This document shows positions 1 to 8,655 of a stretch of 64,000 nucleotides of DNA, one piece after another. This DNA comes from Sphingomonas desiccabilis (GTDB taxonomy: Bacteria > Pseudomonadota > Alphaproteobacteria > Sphingomonadales > Sphingomonadaceae): the NCBI RefSeq assembly GCF_004135605.1, contig NZ_SDPT01000003.1, positions 248,001-312,000 on the forward strand. Direction: 5' to 3'. The notes beneath the pieces are model-generated. The model did no database searches. It saw nothing but the letters and a program-made list of their open reading frames with translations, and had not been told where the DNA came from. The first letter of the stretch is position 1. Each line of letters starts with the position of its first letter. The position numbers and the translations under genes were made by a program.

Positions 1-194
1 TCCTCGCCTTCTTCGTGGTCACCGGCGGTGCCGGCTGGCTGCTGGTCGCGGCCGGCGTCGGCCCGTTGGCGCTCGCCTGGGCCTCGGGCCTCGGCATGCT
101 GGTGGCGGCGCTGCTGCACGGCGCGCGGCTCGCACAGCTCGCGCGCCGTATGGTCGAGGCTCCGGGACCGTCGCGGCCCGGCGGCGTTCCCTAG
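1..194 (+). CDS. C-terminal fragment of a small membrane protein
   Basis: Only the last 63 codons are present; the reading frame starts at base 3 and runs off the left edge. The fragment has two hydrophobic stretches rich in Ala, Leu, Val and Gly, separated by a short turn, then a basic and proline-rich tail ending in GGVP. That is the look of the last two helices of an inner-membrane protein. The family cannot be recognised from this piece. The stop codon lies in a CTAG palindrome shared with the stop of the converging zinc-ribbon gene, so the two genes overlap by four bases. Confidence 0.55.
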   Translation, partial: LAFFVVTGGAGWLLVAAGVGPLALAWASGLGMLVAALLHGARLAQLARRMVEAPGPSRPGGVP

Positions 195-991
195 AGGCCG
201 TTCACGAAGCTCAGTTCGAGCATCTTGGAGTTCGCCGGGACGTCGAGCTTTGCCGAGTTGAACAGGATGGTGCCGCTGGGCCCCAGTTCGCGCTGCGACG
301 GCGTGATCGTCCAGCTGTAGACGACGCGCTCCTGCTGATCCTTCAGGTCGACGCGGATATCGGGCACGCGCTGGCGCTCGCCGGTGGGGTTCACGACCTT
401 GCCGGAAATGGCGAACAGCTCGTTGCCGCTCGACAGGTTGCGGCGCTCGATCTGCTTGTCGGCGAACAGCAGCGGCGTTTCGATCTTGCCGATCGGGAGA
501 CCGACCTTGGCAGCGATCCCGGGCGTGCCGAGATAGAGGATGGCGGCGATGCCGATGAGCATCGCGAGGCTGGCGGCGACGGCGGCCGCGGTCCAGCGGC
601 GGAACGGGTTGCGGCGCGGCCGGAACGGCGGGCGCGGCGCAAAGGCGTCGTAGCGGCGCGGCTCGCCCCGCTCGGCACGCTCGCCCTCCGGATCGACGTA
701 GCGGTGCGAAGGCTGAACGGCCGCGGGCGGGGTCGCTTGCGCTGCGGGTGCGGGTGCGGATGGTACGGCCGGTGCGGGGGCGGCGACCGGCTCGGCCACC
801 GGGGGGGACGCTGCCGCGGCTGGTGCTGGGTCCTGTTCGGGAAGTGCATCCGCCGCGGCCAGGTCCAGCAGCGGCGGGCGCTGGAACCAGCTGTGCTTGC
901 AGCTGGCACAGCGCACGGTGCGTCCGTCCGGCCCGATCGCATGGTCGGGCACCACATAGCGCATGTGGCATTGGGTGCACTCGAGGATCAT
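191..991 (-). CDS. MJ0042-type zinc-ribbon membrane protein
   Basis: A 266-residue protein. The N-terminus carries a CxxC...CxxC zinc ribbon (C5, C8, C28, C31) of the MJ0042 type. A long Pro/Ala-rich linker follows, then an Arg-rich stretch and one transmembrane helix near residues 135-155. The C-terminal domain of about 100 residues resembles the secreted domain often found behind this ribbon in alphaproteobacteria. The domain order implies a cytoplasmic zinc ribbon joined through one helix to a periplasmic domain. It diverges from ftsE, which suggests an envelope role, but the molecular function is unknown. Start ATG at 991 is followed directly by the ribbon. Confidence 0.75.
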   Translation of the reverse strand: MILECTQCHMRYVVPDHAIGPDGRTVRCASCKHSWFQRPPLLDLAAADALPEQDPAPAAAASPPVAEPVAAPAPAVPSAPAPAAQATPPAAVQPSHRYVDPEGERAERGEPRRYDAFAPRPPFRPRRNPFRRWTAAAVAASLAMLIGIAAILYLGTPGIAAKVGLPIGKIETPLLFADKQIERRNLSSGNELFAISGKVVNPTGERQRVPDIRVDLKDQQERVVYSWTITPSQRELGPSGTILFNSAKLDVPANSKMLELSFVNGL

Positions 992-1142
992 CGACGCGGC
1001 AATTCCGATCTGGGCATAGCGATCCTAAGCATGCGGAAAGCCGTGCTGGCAAGGGTGCAGCAGCGTCCCCGGCTTGAGCAGGTCCGGCGGCTGTGCGATG
1101 GCGGCGCCCGCGAAGCTTCAGACGGGGTGGCCGGCGCCGGCG

Positions 1143-1853
1143 ATGGCCAATATCGTACAGTTTGAGAATGTCGGCCTTCGCTACGGCAACGGGGCAGAGA
1201 CGCTGTCGGACGTGAGCTTCACGCTGACGACGGGCTCCTTCTATTTTCTCACCGGCCCGTCGGGTGCGGGCAAGACCTCGCTGCTGAAGCTGCTCTACCT
1301 CGCCCAGCGGCCGAGCCGGGGCGTGATCCGTCTGTTCGGCGAGGATGCGGTGACGCTGCCGCGCGCGCGCCTGCCCGGCTTTCGCCGGCGGATCGGCGTG
1401 GTGTTCCAGGACTTCCGCCTCGTCCCGCACCTGTCGGCCTATGACAACATCGCATTGCCGCTGCGCGTCGCGGGCGTGCCGGAGGCGGACGTGGCGGTGC
1501 CCGTCAACGAGATGCTCGCCTGGGTCGGGCTTTCCGACCGGGCCGACGCACCGCCCCCGACCCTGTCGGGCGGCGAGCAGCAGCGCATCGCGATCGCGCG
1601 CGCCGTGATCGGCCGGCCCGAGATCCTGGTGGCGGACGAGCCGACCGGCAACGTCGATCCCGACATGGCCGAGCGGCTGTTGCACCTGTTCGACTCGCTC
1701 AACCGGCTGGGGACCACGGTGGTGGTGGCGACCCACGACTATGAGCTGCTCCAGCGGATCCCGGCTGCGCGCATGATGCGGCTGGAGCGGGGCAAGCTGA
1801 TCGACCCGACCGGCCAGATGCGCTTCCCGCCCGCTTCCGACGGGGCGCGCTGA
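1143..1853 (+). CDS. ftsE: Cell-division ATP-binding protein FtsE
   Basis: ABC ATPase of 236 residues that partners FtsX and couples ATP hydrolysis to periplasmic peptidoglycan hydrolase activation at the division septum. Walker A is GPSGAGKTS at residues 38-46, the ABC signature LSGGEQQR lies in the second half, and the Walker B region reads DEPTGNVD, close to the DEPTGN hallmark of FtsE. An upstream in-frame ATG exists at 1074, but homology to ABC proteins begins just after the ATG at 1143, so that start is chosen. The stop overlaps the ftsX start as TGATG. Length is normal for the family. Confidence 0.9.
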   Translation: MANIVQFENVGLRYGNGAETLSDVSFTLTTGSFYFLTGPSGAGKTSLLKLLYLAQRPSRGVIRLFGEDAVTLPRARLPGFRRRIGVVFQDFRLVPHLSAYDNIALPLRVAGVPEADVAVPVNEMLAWVGLSDRADAPPPTLSGGEQQRIAIARAVIGRPEILVADEPTGNVDPDMAERLLHLFDSLNRLGTTVVVATHDYELLQRIPAARMMRLERGKLIDPTGQMRFPPASDGAR

Positions 1854-2734
1854 TGGCGATGCGCGCAAGCGATCGGCGCCTGCTGGGCGACCGGCAGGGA
1901 CGGCGCACCATGGTGTGGATCATGGCCATCATGATCTTCCTGACGGTGCTGGCGGCAGCCATGGGCCTGTCGGTCGCAAGTGCCGGCAGTGCGCTGGACC
2001 GGCAGCTCGCCGGCCGGCTGACCGTGCAGGTGGTGGAGGCGGACGCCGCTAAGCGCGATGCCGCGGTCGCACGGCTGCTCGCCGGGCTGCGCACCGCGCC
2101 GGTGGTGGCGCGGGCCGTGGAAGTGGACCGGACCGAACTGGCCGAGCTGATGCGGCCGTGGCTAGGGGACGCGGGGCTGGATGCCGACCTGCCGATCCCG
2201 GCGATGGTGGACGTGGACCTGCGGCAGAGCGACGACACGGCGGTTGCGGCGGTGACGCGCATCGCCCACGCCGCCACGCCGGCTGCCCGGGTCGACTGGC
2301 ACGCGAGCTGGCTGGCACCGGTGCGGGGGTTCCTGCGCACGCTGGGATGGGTCGCGTTCGGCCTGGTGGCGGTGATGGCGACCGCGACGGCTGCGGTCGT
2401 GCTGCTTTCCGCGCGTGCGGGACTGGACACGCACCGCGGGACCATCGACATCCTCCACATGCTCGGCGCCACCGATGTCCAGATTGCCCGCCTGTTCCAG
2501 CAGCGGATCGCCGTCGACACGCTGACGGGCGGGCTGATCGGTACCGTCGCAGGTCTCGCGGTCGTGCTGGTGGTGGGGCTGCAGATCGGCGGGCTGGAGT
2601 CGCAGGTGCTCGCCGGGCTCGCGCTGTCGACGGCCGACTGGCTGCTGATCGTCGCCACGCCGATCGCCTTCATGCTGCTGGCGATGGTCGCCGCGCGCAT
2701 CGCGGTGCTGCGCGCGCTGGGGCAGGTGCTGTGA
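1853..2734 (+). CDS. ftsX: Cell-division ABC permease FtsX
   Basis: A 293-residue integral membrane protein with the FtsX plan: a cytoplasmic basic N-terminus, a first helix around residues 22-45, a periplasmic domain of about 110 residues, then three helices in the C-terminal half. The stretch HMLGATDVQIARLFQ between helices matches the coupling region of FtsX permeases. It works with FtsE as a transmembrane complex at the divisome. It overlaps ftsE (TGATG) upstream and the following gene (GTGA) downstream, so the block is probably translationally coupled. Confidence 0.9.
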   Translation: MAMRASDRRLLGDRQGRRTMVWIMAIMIFLTVLAAAMGLSVASAGSALDRQLAGRLTVQVVEADAAKRDAAVARLLAGLRTAPVVARAVEVDRTELAELMRPWLGDAGLDADLPIPAMVDVDLRQSDDTAVAAVTRIAHAATPAARVDWHASWLAPVRGFLRTLGWVAFGLVAVMATATAAVVLLSARAGLDTHRGTIDILHMLGATDVQIARLFQQRIAVDTLTGGLIGTVAGLAVVLVVGLQIGGLESQVLAGLALSTADWLLIVATPIAFMLLAMVAARIAVLRALGQVL

Positions 2735-3270
2735 TCTGGCGGCTGTTCTCGGTGGTGCTGATCGCCTGGGTGCTGGGCTTCGCGCTGTTCACCGTCGCGC
2801 TGCCCCGCCCGGCACCGGACGGGCTGGTGACCGACGCGGTGGTCGTGCCGACCGGCGCGCCGGGCCGGATCGACCGCGGCCTTGCGGTCGTGCGCGCGGG
2901 CAAGGCCAAGCGGATGCTGGTCACCGGCGTCGACCCGGACGTACGGCCGGGTGAGCTGGCGGCCGCGTACAAGGTGCCGGCCCGGGTGTTCGCCTGCTGC
3001 GTGGACTTGGGCCATGAGGCGGTCGATACCCGCTCCAACGCTGACGAGACCGCCAACTGGGTCCGGACCCACGGCTATGGCACCGTGCGGCTGGTGACGT
3101 CCGACTGGCACATGGCACGCGCCGCACTGGAGCTTCGCCACGCCTTGGACGATCGGGTGGAGGTGATCGCCGATCCCGTTCCGGGCACGCCGCGCTTCGG
3201 CATCCTGTTCGACGAGTACAACAAATATCTGGTTCGGCGCGTGGTCCTGTGGCTGGGGCTGGGCATATGA
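2731..3270 (+). CDS. YdcF/DUF218-family membrane-anchored protein
   Basis: A 179-residue protein with an N-terminal helix (residues 1-22) followed by a DUF218 domain. Family landmarks are the strand DAVVVPTGAPGRID, the glycine-rich VTGVDP turn and the TRSNADET motif ahead of the conserved VTSDWHMARA segment. DUF218 members such as YdcF and SanA are linked to envelope integrity, but the substrate is unknown. The GTG start at 2731 overlaps the ftsX stop as GTGA; a longer upstream frame exists but has no membrane anchor or homology. The end overlaps the plsC start (ATGA). Confidence 0.8.
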   Translation: MIWRLFSVVLIAWVLGFALFTVALPRPAPDGLVTDAVVVPTGAPGRIDRGLAVVRAGKAKRMLVTGVDPDVRPGELAAAYKVPARVFACCVDLGHEAVDTRSNADETANWVRTHGYGTVRLVTSDWHMARAALELRHALDDRVEVIADPVPGTPRFGILFDEYNKYLVRRVVLWLGLGI

Positions 3271-3968
3271 TCGCGCGGCTGCGGACGCTTGCGTTCAACC
3301 TCCTCTTCTATGGCCTCACGATCCCCGTCGTCCTCGCCGCTCCGCTGGTCGCGCTGGCGGGGCCACGGGCGCTGCGGCGCCATGCGGAAGGGTGGGCGCG
3401 GGCGCAGGGCGCACTCGCCCGCTGGCTGCTCGACATCCATGTCCGGATCGAGGGGGAGATCCCCCACGGGCCTTTCCTGTTCGCGGCCAAGCACCAGGCG
3501 ATGTTCGAGACGCTGGAGCTTGCCTGGCGGATCGGCGCGCCGGTGATCGTGATGAAGCGCGAGCTGACCCAGATCCCGCTCTGGGGCCGGGCGGCGCAGC
3601 GCTATGGCAGCATCGGCATCGACCGGGCGGGCGGCGCCGACGCGCTGCGCGCGATGCTGCGCGAGGCCAAGGAAGCGCGCCGCGCCGGCCGCGCGGTGCT
3701 GATCTTCCCGGAGGGGACCCGCGTCCTGCCCGGCGAGACGCCGCCGCTGCGCTCGGGCTTCGCGGGGCTCTACAAGGCGCTGGCGATGCCCGTGGTGCCG
3801 GTCGCGCTCGACAGCGGGCCGCTGTGGCCGCGCAAGGGTGTGAAAGGGGCGGGCACCATCACGATTCGCTTCGGCACGCCGATCCCGGCCGGCCTCTCCC
3901 GCGCCGAGATCGAGGCGCGGGTCCATGCGGGCATCAACGCGCTGGAGCCGGCGTTCTCGGCCGGTTGA
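3267..3968 (+). CDS. plsC: 1-acyl-sn-glycerol-3-phosphate acyltransferase
   Basis: A 233-residue PlsC-type acyltransferase that acylates lysophosphatidic acid to phosphatidic acid in phospholipid synthesis at the inner membrane. It has an N-terminal hydrophobic anchor (residues 7-32), the catalytic HX4D/E motif as HQAMFE (H76, E81) and the substrate-binding FPEGTR motif at residues 147-152. Glu in place of Asp in the HX4D motif is an accepted variant in alphaproteobacterial members. The start at 3267 overlaps the preceding stop (ATGA), extending the ftsE-ftsX-ydcF-like run. A converging gene begins only four bases after its stop. Confidence 0.9.
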   Translation: MIARLRTLAFNLLFYGLTIPVVLAAPLVALAGPRALRRHAEGWARAQGALARWLLDIHVRIEGEIPHGPFLFAAKHQAMFETLELAWRIGAPVIVMKRELTQIPLWGRAAQRYGSIGIDRAGGADALRAMLREAKEARRAGRAVLIFPEGTRVLPGETPPLRSGFAGLYKALAMPVVPVALDSGPLWPRKGVKGAGTITIRFGTPIPAGLSRAEIEARVHAGINALEPAFSAG

Positions 3969-3972
3969 GCCG

Positions 3973-4734
3973 TCAGATGCCGGCGTACCAGTCGTAGTCG
4001 GCCATGTCCTCCCACAAGCCTCCCTTGCCGCCGGCGATGCCGTCGAGGCTCGCCACCGCCTCGATCCGCTCGACGTATTTGGCGTGCTTGTAGCCGAGCT
4101 GGCGCTCGACCCTGAGGCGCAGCGGCGCGCCGTTGGGGACCGGCAGCAGCGCATCGTTCATCGCCCAGGCGAGGATCGTCTGCGGGTGAAAGGCGTCGAC
4201 GAGGTCGATCGACTCGTAATAGGGGCGCCCGCCCAGCCGGTCGGCGCAGTGGAAGACGAGATAGCGGGCCTGGTCGCGAAGGCCGGCGAGGTCGAGCAGG
4301 CGTGACAGGCGGGGGCCGCTCCACTTGCCGATCGCGCTCCACCCTTCCACGCAGTCGTGGCGGGTGATCTGGGTGCGCGCCGGCATGGAGCGGATCTGCG
4401 CCAGCGAGAGCGACAGCGGCCGCGCGACCAAGCCGTCGATCGTCAGCCGCCAATCGGCGAAGCCGCTGGCCGCGTGCGTGGCATAGGCCGGCGTGTCGGG
4501 TCGCGCGGTGCCGTTGGAGCGAAAGATCGGCGAGCGCTGGTCGGGCCGGTATTCGGGAGCCAGCGCGTTGCGCGCGGTGAGCCCGCGCTGGAGCCAGCGC
4601 TGCGCGTCCTCGCCCTTGAACAGCAGGCGGCGGACGGTGGGAGACTCGCCCAGCTGGTCGCAGCCGGACACGAGGCCAGCGGCGCCCACGGTCATGCCGG
4701 CCAGCACCCGGCGCCGGGTGAGGATGCGGCTCAT
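3973..4734 (-). CDS. Tat-exported molybdopterin oxidoreductase (sulfite oxidase/MsrP fold)
   Basis: A 253-residue protein with a twin-arginine signal (TRRRVLAGM) ending in a lipobox-like VSGC, so it may be a Tat-exported lipoprotein acylated at C25. The mature part has the sulfite-oxidase-type molybdopterin fold: the HDCVEGW segment supplies the expected molybdenum-ligand Cys, followed by the GRPYYESID region and a basic cofactor-binding stretch near LGYKHAKY. The substrate is unknown; family members reduce methionine sulfoxide or oxidise sulfite. Its start overlaps the stop of the cytochrome b gene (ATGA), so the two probably form one periplasmic redox complex. Confidence 0.8.
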   Translation of the reverse strand: MSRILTRRRVLAGMTVGAAGLVSGCDQLGESPTVRRLLFKGEDAQRWLQRGLTARNALAPEYRPDQRSPIFRSNGTARPDTPAYATHAASGFADWRLTIDGLVARPLSLSLAQIRSMPARTQITRHDCVEGWSAIGKWSGPRLSRLLDLAGLRDQARYLVFHCADRLGGRPYYESIDLVDAFHPQTILAWAMNDALLPVPNGAPLRLRVERQLGYKHAKYVERIEAVASLDGIAGGKGGLWEDMADYDWYAGI

Positions 4735-5471
4735 GGCTGTTCGTCCTCGGGCACGCGCCACCAGCCGGTGATCATCGAACGGACCTCGTTGACGGGGCCG
4801 GCCAGGATCACCAGCACCATGTGGACCACCGTGAAGAGCGTGATGGCAGCGGCGGCCAGGAAGTGGATCGAGCGGGCCGAGGCGCGGCCGCCGAAGAGGT
4901 CGAGCAGCCAGGGCGAGGCCGCGTTCATGCCGGGCGACAGGGTGAGGCCGGTCAGGATGACCAGCGGCAGGGCGACGAACAGGATCGCGATGTAGCTGAG
5001 CTTCTGGAAGCTGTTGTAGTCGCGCGGCGCTTCGGGATCGTGGAAGCGGAAGGCGAGGTGGGCGCGGAAATCCGCCCAGAGGTGCCGGCGCGACAGCTCG
5101 CCGCGGCGAATCGCGAGGTCGCGAAGGAGGTGGCGGTTGAGGAGGCTGCCGATCAGGAAGATCAGCAATCCGAACGCGAGCACCAGCGCGAAGAACAGGT
5201 GCCAGCGGCGCGCCAGCGCGAGATTGTAGGTGGATGGGATGGTGATCCACCCGGGAAACCGATCGAAGCGAATCCAGGCATGGTCGAAGTTCGCACCATA
5301 TTCGCCCCAATAGAGCTGGGGGTGCGCGTTCAGGATCATGAGTCCGCTGCCGATCATCACGAAGATCGTCACGGCGTTGACCCAGTGCCACAGCCGGGTG
5401 AGCGGACGGTGGCGGTAGACGGCGCGGGGCGGCTGGTGGCTCACCCGCCGGACGATAGAGGGTGCGGGCAC
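4731..5471 (-). CDS. Cytochrome b561-type membrane subunit
   Basis: A 246-residue four-helix di-haem cytochrome b of the b561/Ni-Fe-hydrogenase b-subunit superfamily. Candidate haem ligands are the His residues in RLWHWVN near the N-terminus, RRWHLFF before the second helix, and IHFLAAA plus VVHMVL in the last two helices. It would carry electrons between the quinone pool and the molybdoenzyme encoded directly downstream, with which it overlaps by ATGA. It is not the YedZ/MsrQ type that usually partners MsrP, so the pair is better seen as a distinct quinone-linked system. Confidence 0.8.
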   Translation of the reverse strand: MPAPSIVRRVSHQPPRAVYRHRPLTRLWHWVNAVTIFVMIGSGLMILNAHPQLYWGEYGANFDHAWIRFDRFPGWITIPSTYNLALARRWHLFFALVLAFGLLIFLIGSLLNRHLLRDLAIRRGELSRRHLWADFRAHLAFRFHDPEAPRDYNSFQKLSYIAILFVALPLVILTGLTLSPGMNAASPWLLDLFGGRASARSIHFLAAAAITLFTVVHMVLVILAGPVNEVRSMITGWWRVPEDEQP

Positions 5472-5513
5472 CTGCGGGTAGCCCCCCGGCCACCTCGCGC
5501 GTTAGGGGCGACC

Positions 5514-6125
5514 ATGACCGACTTCCACTTCTACGAGCCCGCTGACGGGCATCGCCTGCCGCATGACCCCTTCAACGCGATCGTCGCGCCTCGCCCGATC
5601 GGCTGGATCAGCACCCTGAGTGCGGACGGTCGGCGCAACCTCGCGCCGTACAGCTTCTTCAACGCGTTCAACTATCGCCCGCCGCTAATCGGCTTCGCGT
5701 CCCAGGGCCGCAAGGACAGCCTCGCCAACTGCGAGGCGACGGGCGAGTTCGTCTGGAACCTGGCGACCCGCCCGCAGGCGGAGGCGATGAACGCGAGTTC
5801 GGCGTCAGGCGATGCGGACGAGTTCACCCTGACGGGCCTCGACGCCCTGCCCTCCCGTCTGGTGGCGCCGCCGCGGGTGGCGGGCAGTCCGGTGCAGTTC
5901 GAATGCAAGGTGACCCAGATCGTGCGGCTGGAGACGAAGGAGGGGCAGGCGCTGGACCAGTGGCTGGTGCTGGGCGAGGCGGTCGGCATCCACATCGACA
6001 CGGCGTTGCTTGAGGACGGCATCTACCAGACCGCCAGCGCGCGCCCGATCGTACGGGGCGGCGGCCCGGCCGATTACTTCGAGATTGCCCGAGACGCGCT
6101 GTTCCAGATGCGGCGACCGGGCTGA
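5514..6125 (+). CDS. Flavin reductase-like FMN-binding protein
   Basis: A 203-residue protein of the flavin reductase-like split-barrel family. Recognisable features are PRPIGWIST near residue 29, APYSFFNAF (about residues 44-52), and the KDSLANCEATGEFVWNLA segment that shapes the FMN site. Such proteins reduce flavins or act as FMN-dependent oxidoreductases on unknown substrates. The start at 5514 lies 43 bases past the divergent cytochrome b start. The stop abuts the stop of the converging TSUP permease. Confidence 0.8.
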   Translation: MTDFHFYEPADGHRLPHDPFNAIVAPRPIGWISTLSADGRRNLAPYSFFNAFNYRPPLIGFASQGRKDSLANCEATGEFVWNLATRPQAEAMNASSASGDADEFTLTGLDALPSRLVAPPRVAGSPVQFECKVTQIVRLETKEGQALDQWLVLGEAVGIHIDTALLEDGIYQTASARPIVRGGGPADYFEIARDALFQMRRPG

Positions 6126-6881
6126 TCAGCCGTAGGCGCGCCAGAAGAAGACGGCGGTGGTGACGCCGGTGACGGCCATCGTCCAAAGCCGGATGGTGCG
6201 CGCGGACAGGCGGTCGCCCAGCCAGGCGCCGCCCCAGCCGCCGATGATTCCCCCCAGGAGCATCGGGATGCAGGCTGCCCAGGCGACCATGCCGAAGGCT
6301 GCGAACACGCCGGCGGCGGCCAGGTTGGCCGTGGCGAGGATCAGGGTGCGGGGCGCGGCCATCCGCTTGGGATCGGTGCCGACGAGCAGCCCGAACACCG
6401 CCGTCACCATCATGCCGATGCCGCCCCCGAAATAGCCGCCATACACGCCGAGCAGCAGCTGGGCCGCGATCAGGGTTCGCGGGCCGATCGTGGCGTGGGC
6501 CCGCAGCCAGGCGGCGCCACGCTGGCCCGCGGCGATTGCCCCGAACGCGAAGAACAGGAGCCAGGGGACGATCACGTCGAACGCCGTCGGCGGTGTCGCG
6601 ACCAGCAGAGAGCTGCCGATCAGCGCCGCCACGAAGTTGACGCTGTTGAGCAGCCGGATCGAGAGGCCGCCGAGCGGTTCGAGGCCGCGGCGGTAGGCCC
6701 AGGCGCTCGCCATGGCGGCGGGCTGCATCGCGACGTTGCTGGTGGCATTCGCGATCGTGGCGGGAAGCCCGATCCCCACGAGCGCCGGCATGGTCGCAAA
6801 GGCACCGCCGCCCGCGAGGGCGTTCATCGCGCCGCCGACGCAGCCGGCCACGGCCGCAAGCGCGATGACACCCCAATCCAC
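6126..6881 (-). CDS. TSUP-family permease (TauE/SafE)
   Basis: A 251-residue polytopic protein of the TauE/SafE sulfite-exporter family. The opening AGCVGGAMNALAGGG and the second-half repeat LLLGVYGGYFGGGIGMM are the duplicated family signatures. Members move small sulfur-containing or organic anions across the inner membrane; the substrate here is unknown. It ends next to the flavin reductase gene and starts seven bases after the rlmN stop, so co-transcription with rlmN is possible. Confidence 0.85.
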   Translation of the reverse strand: MDWGVIALAAVAGCVGGAMNALAGGGAFATMPALVGIGLPATIANATSNVAMQPAAMASAWAYRRGLEPLGGLSIRLLNSVNFVAALIGSSLLVATPPTAFDVIVPWLLFFAFGAIAAGQRGAAWLRAHATIGPRTLIAAQLLLGVYGGYFGGGIGMMVTAVFGLLVGTDPKRMAAPRTLILATANLAAAGVFAAFGMVAWAACIPMLLGGIIGGWGGAWLGDRLSARTIRLWTMAVTGVTTAVFFWRAYG

Positions 6882-6888
6882 GACCCGA

Positions 6889-8103
6889 TCAGCCGAGCGC
6901 CGCGAGCTTCTCCTCGGCCTCGCGGTCGATCTGCGCGCGGCTCTTCTTCTCGGCGGCGGTCTTCAGCTGGCCGCAGGCAGCGTCGATGTCGCGGCCACGC
7001 GGACGCCGCACCGGCGCGGAAATGCCCGCCTCGAACACGATGTCGGAGAAGGCGTTGACCCGATCCGGCGTCGAGCATTCGTAGGGCGCGCCCGGCCATG
7101 GGTTGAACGGGATCAGGTTGACCTTGGCGGGCAGCTGGTACTTGCGCAGCAGCCGGACGAGCTCGTGCGCGTCGGCGTCGCTGTCGTTCTTGTCCTTGAG
7201 CATCACATATTCGAAGGTGATGCGGCGCGCATTGTTGGCGCCGGGATAGTCGGCGCAGGCCTGCAGCAGCTCCTCGATGCCGTACTTCTTGTTGAGCGGC
7301 ACGATCTCGTCGCGCACCTCCTTGGTCACCGCGTGGAGCGAAACCGCGAGGTTGACGCCGATCTCCTCGCCCGCGCGAGCCATCATCGGCACCACGCCCG
7401 AAGTGGAGAGGGTGATTCGCCGCTTCGACAGCGCCAGGCCGTCGCCGTCCATGACGATCTGAAGCCCGGTCTTTACCTCGTCGAAGTTGTAGAGCGGCTC
7501 GCCCATGCCCATCATCACGATGTTGGTAAGCATGCGCCCCTCGGGGCTCGACGGCCATTCGCCGAGCGCATCGCGCGCCAGCATCACCTGGCCAACGATC
7601 TCGCCCGCGGTCAGGTTGCGCACCAGCCGCATCGTCCCGGTGTGGCAGAAGCGGCAGTTGAGCGTGCAGCCCACCTGGCTCGAGACGCACAGCGTGCCGC
7701 GGTCGGCGTCCGGGATGAACACCATCTCGTAATCCTGCCCGTCCGGCGAGCGCAGCAGCCACTTGCGCGTGCCGTCCGATGAGACCTGCGCCTCGACCAC
7801 GTCCGGCCGGCCGACGACGAATCGCTCGGCGAGCCACGGATGCTGCGCCTTGGCGATGTCGGTCATCTGGGTAAATTCGGTGGCGCCGCGATTGTAGATC
7901 CAGTGCCACAGCTGCTTGGCGCGAAGCTTCGCCTGCTTTGGCTCCATGCCCGCAGTCTCCAGCGCCTCGCGGATCGCCGGCTTGGACAGCCCGACCAGGT
8001 CGACGCGGCCGTCGGGGCGCGGCGCCTTGGCCGTCGCGCGGGGCACGGGCACGGGATCGATGTGCCCCGGAATGGGCATCGGCGGCGTCGACACTGTCAG
8101 CAT
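6889..8103 (-). CDS. rlmN: Dual-specificity 23S rRNA/tRNA m2A methyltransferase RlmN
   Basis: Radical-SAM methyltransferase that methylates A2503 of 23S rRNA and A37 of some tRNAs. The 4Fe-4S triad appears as [11 protein letters not shown] (CX3CX2C), followed by GMGEPLYN; the C-terminal ECSTPDRVN holds the Cys that resolves the methyl intermediate. The chosen ATG at 8103 gives 404 residues; an in-frame ATG at 8133 would add 10. A TATATG hexamer lies seven bases upstream of 8103, so transcription may start at this ATG and the mRNA could be leaderless. That favours the shorter start. Confidence 0.9.
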   Translation of the reverse strand: MLTVSTPPMPIPGHIDPVPVPRATAKAPRPDGRVDLVGLSKPAIREALETAGMEPKQAKLRAKQLWHWIYNRGATEFTQMTDIAKAQHPWLAERFVVGRPDVVEAQVSSDGTRKWLLRSPDGQDYEMVFIPDADRGTLCVSSQVGCTLNCRFCHTGTMRLVRNLTAGEIVGQVMLARDALGEWPSSPEGRMLTNIVMMGMGEPLYNFDEVKTGLQIVMDGDGLALSKRRITLSTSGVVPMMARAGEEIGVNLAVSLHAVTKEVRDEIVPLNKKYGIEELLQACADYPGANNARRITFEYVMLKDKNDSDADAHELVRLLRKYQLPAKVNLIPFNPWPGAPYECSTPDRVNAFSDIVFEAGISAPVRRPRGRDIDAACGQLKTAAEKKSRAQIDREAEEKLAALG

Positions 8104-8169
8104 GGGCGCGCATATAGTCGAATCTGCAGGCAATTTCCATGCCCGGCGCCAGCGCCGTTTCGGGACAGG

Positions 8170-8655
8170 CTACGCGGGCAGGCAGGCGAGTGCCGCCGCG
8201 TCGATCGCGGTCGCTGCGCCCTTCAGCGCATAGACGTCCACGAACGGCCGGCCGCCCTCGGCCAAGCTCTCCACGCTCATGCTGCGCGCGGAGCGCATCG
8301 CGGACACGATCGCGCGATCGGCGGCGGCGTCCGGCGCCCAGGCGTCGAGCGTGCCGGCGCGCAGCGGAAAGCGGCGATCGCCGACGGAAAGCGTCACTTG
8401 CGCCGAGGGCGCACGCCGGCGGCTGAGCCGGAGGTGGAGCTGGTTGCGGGCGTGGGCACCGGGCCAGGTCGCGACGCTGGCGAACGGATACAGCGCGGTC
8501 CGGCGCGAGATCGGCTTGGCGATCGCATAGCAGCGCCGCGGAGCGGCATCGGCGAAGGCGCCCCAGCGCTCGAAGATGCCGAGGGTGCGCCGCGCCGGCG
8601 GCGTGGCAGCCGGGGCCTGCGCGAGCGCGACTGCCGCCAGCAAGGCCGCGATCAT
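8170..8655 (-). CDS. Small secreted protein, IalB-like
   Basis: A 161-residue protein with a short N-terminal signal peptide (MIAALLAAVALAQA) and a compact basic domain. The LGIFERWGAF and RRCYAIAKP segments and the later GGRPFVDVYALKGA stretch resemble the invasion-associated locus B fold of alphaproteobacteria, but the match is by eye and weak. Two Cys remain in the mature protein and could form a disulfide. The start overlaps the stop of the histidine phosphatase gene (ATGA). Function unknown. Confidence 0.6.
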   Translation of the reverse strand: MIAALLAAVALAQAPAATPPARRTLGIFERWGAFADAAPRRCYAIAKPISRRTALYPFASVATWPGAHARNQLHLRLSRRRAPSAQVTLSVGDRRFPLRAGTLDAWAPDAAADRAIVSAMRSARSMSVESLAEGGRPFVDVYALKGAATAIDAAALACLPA

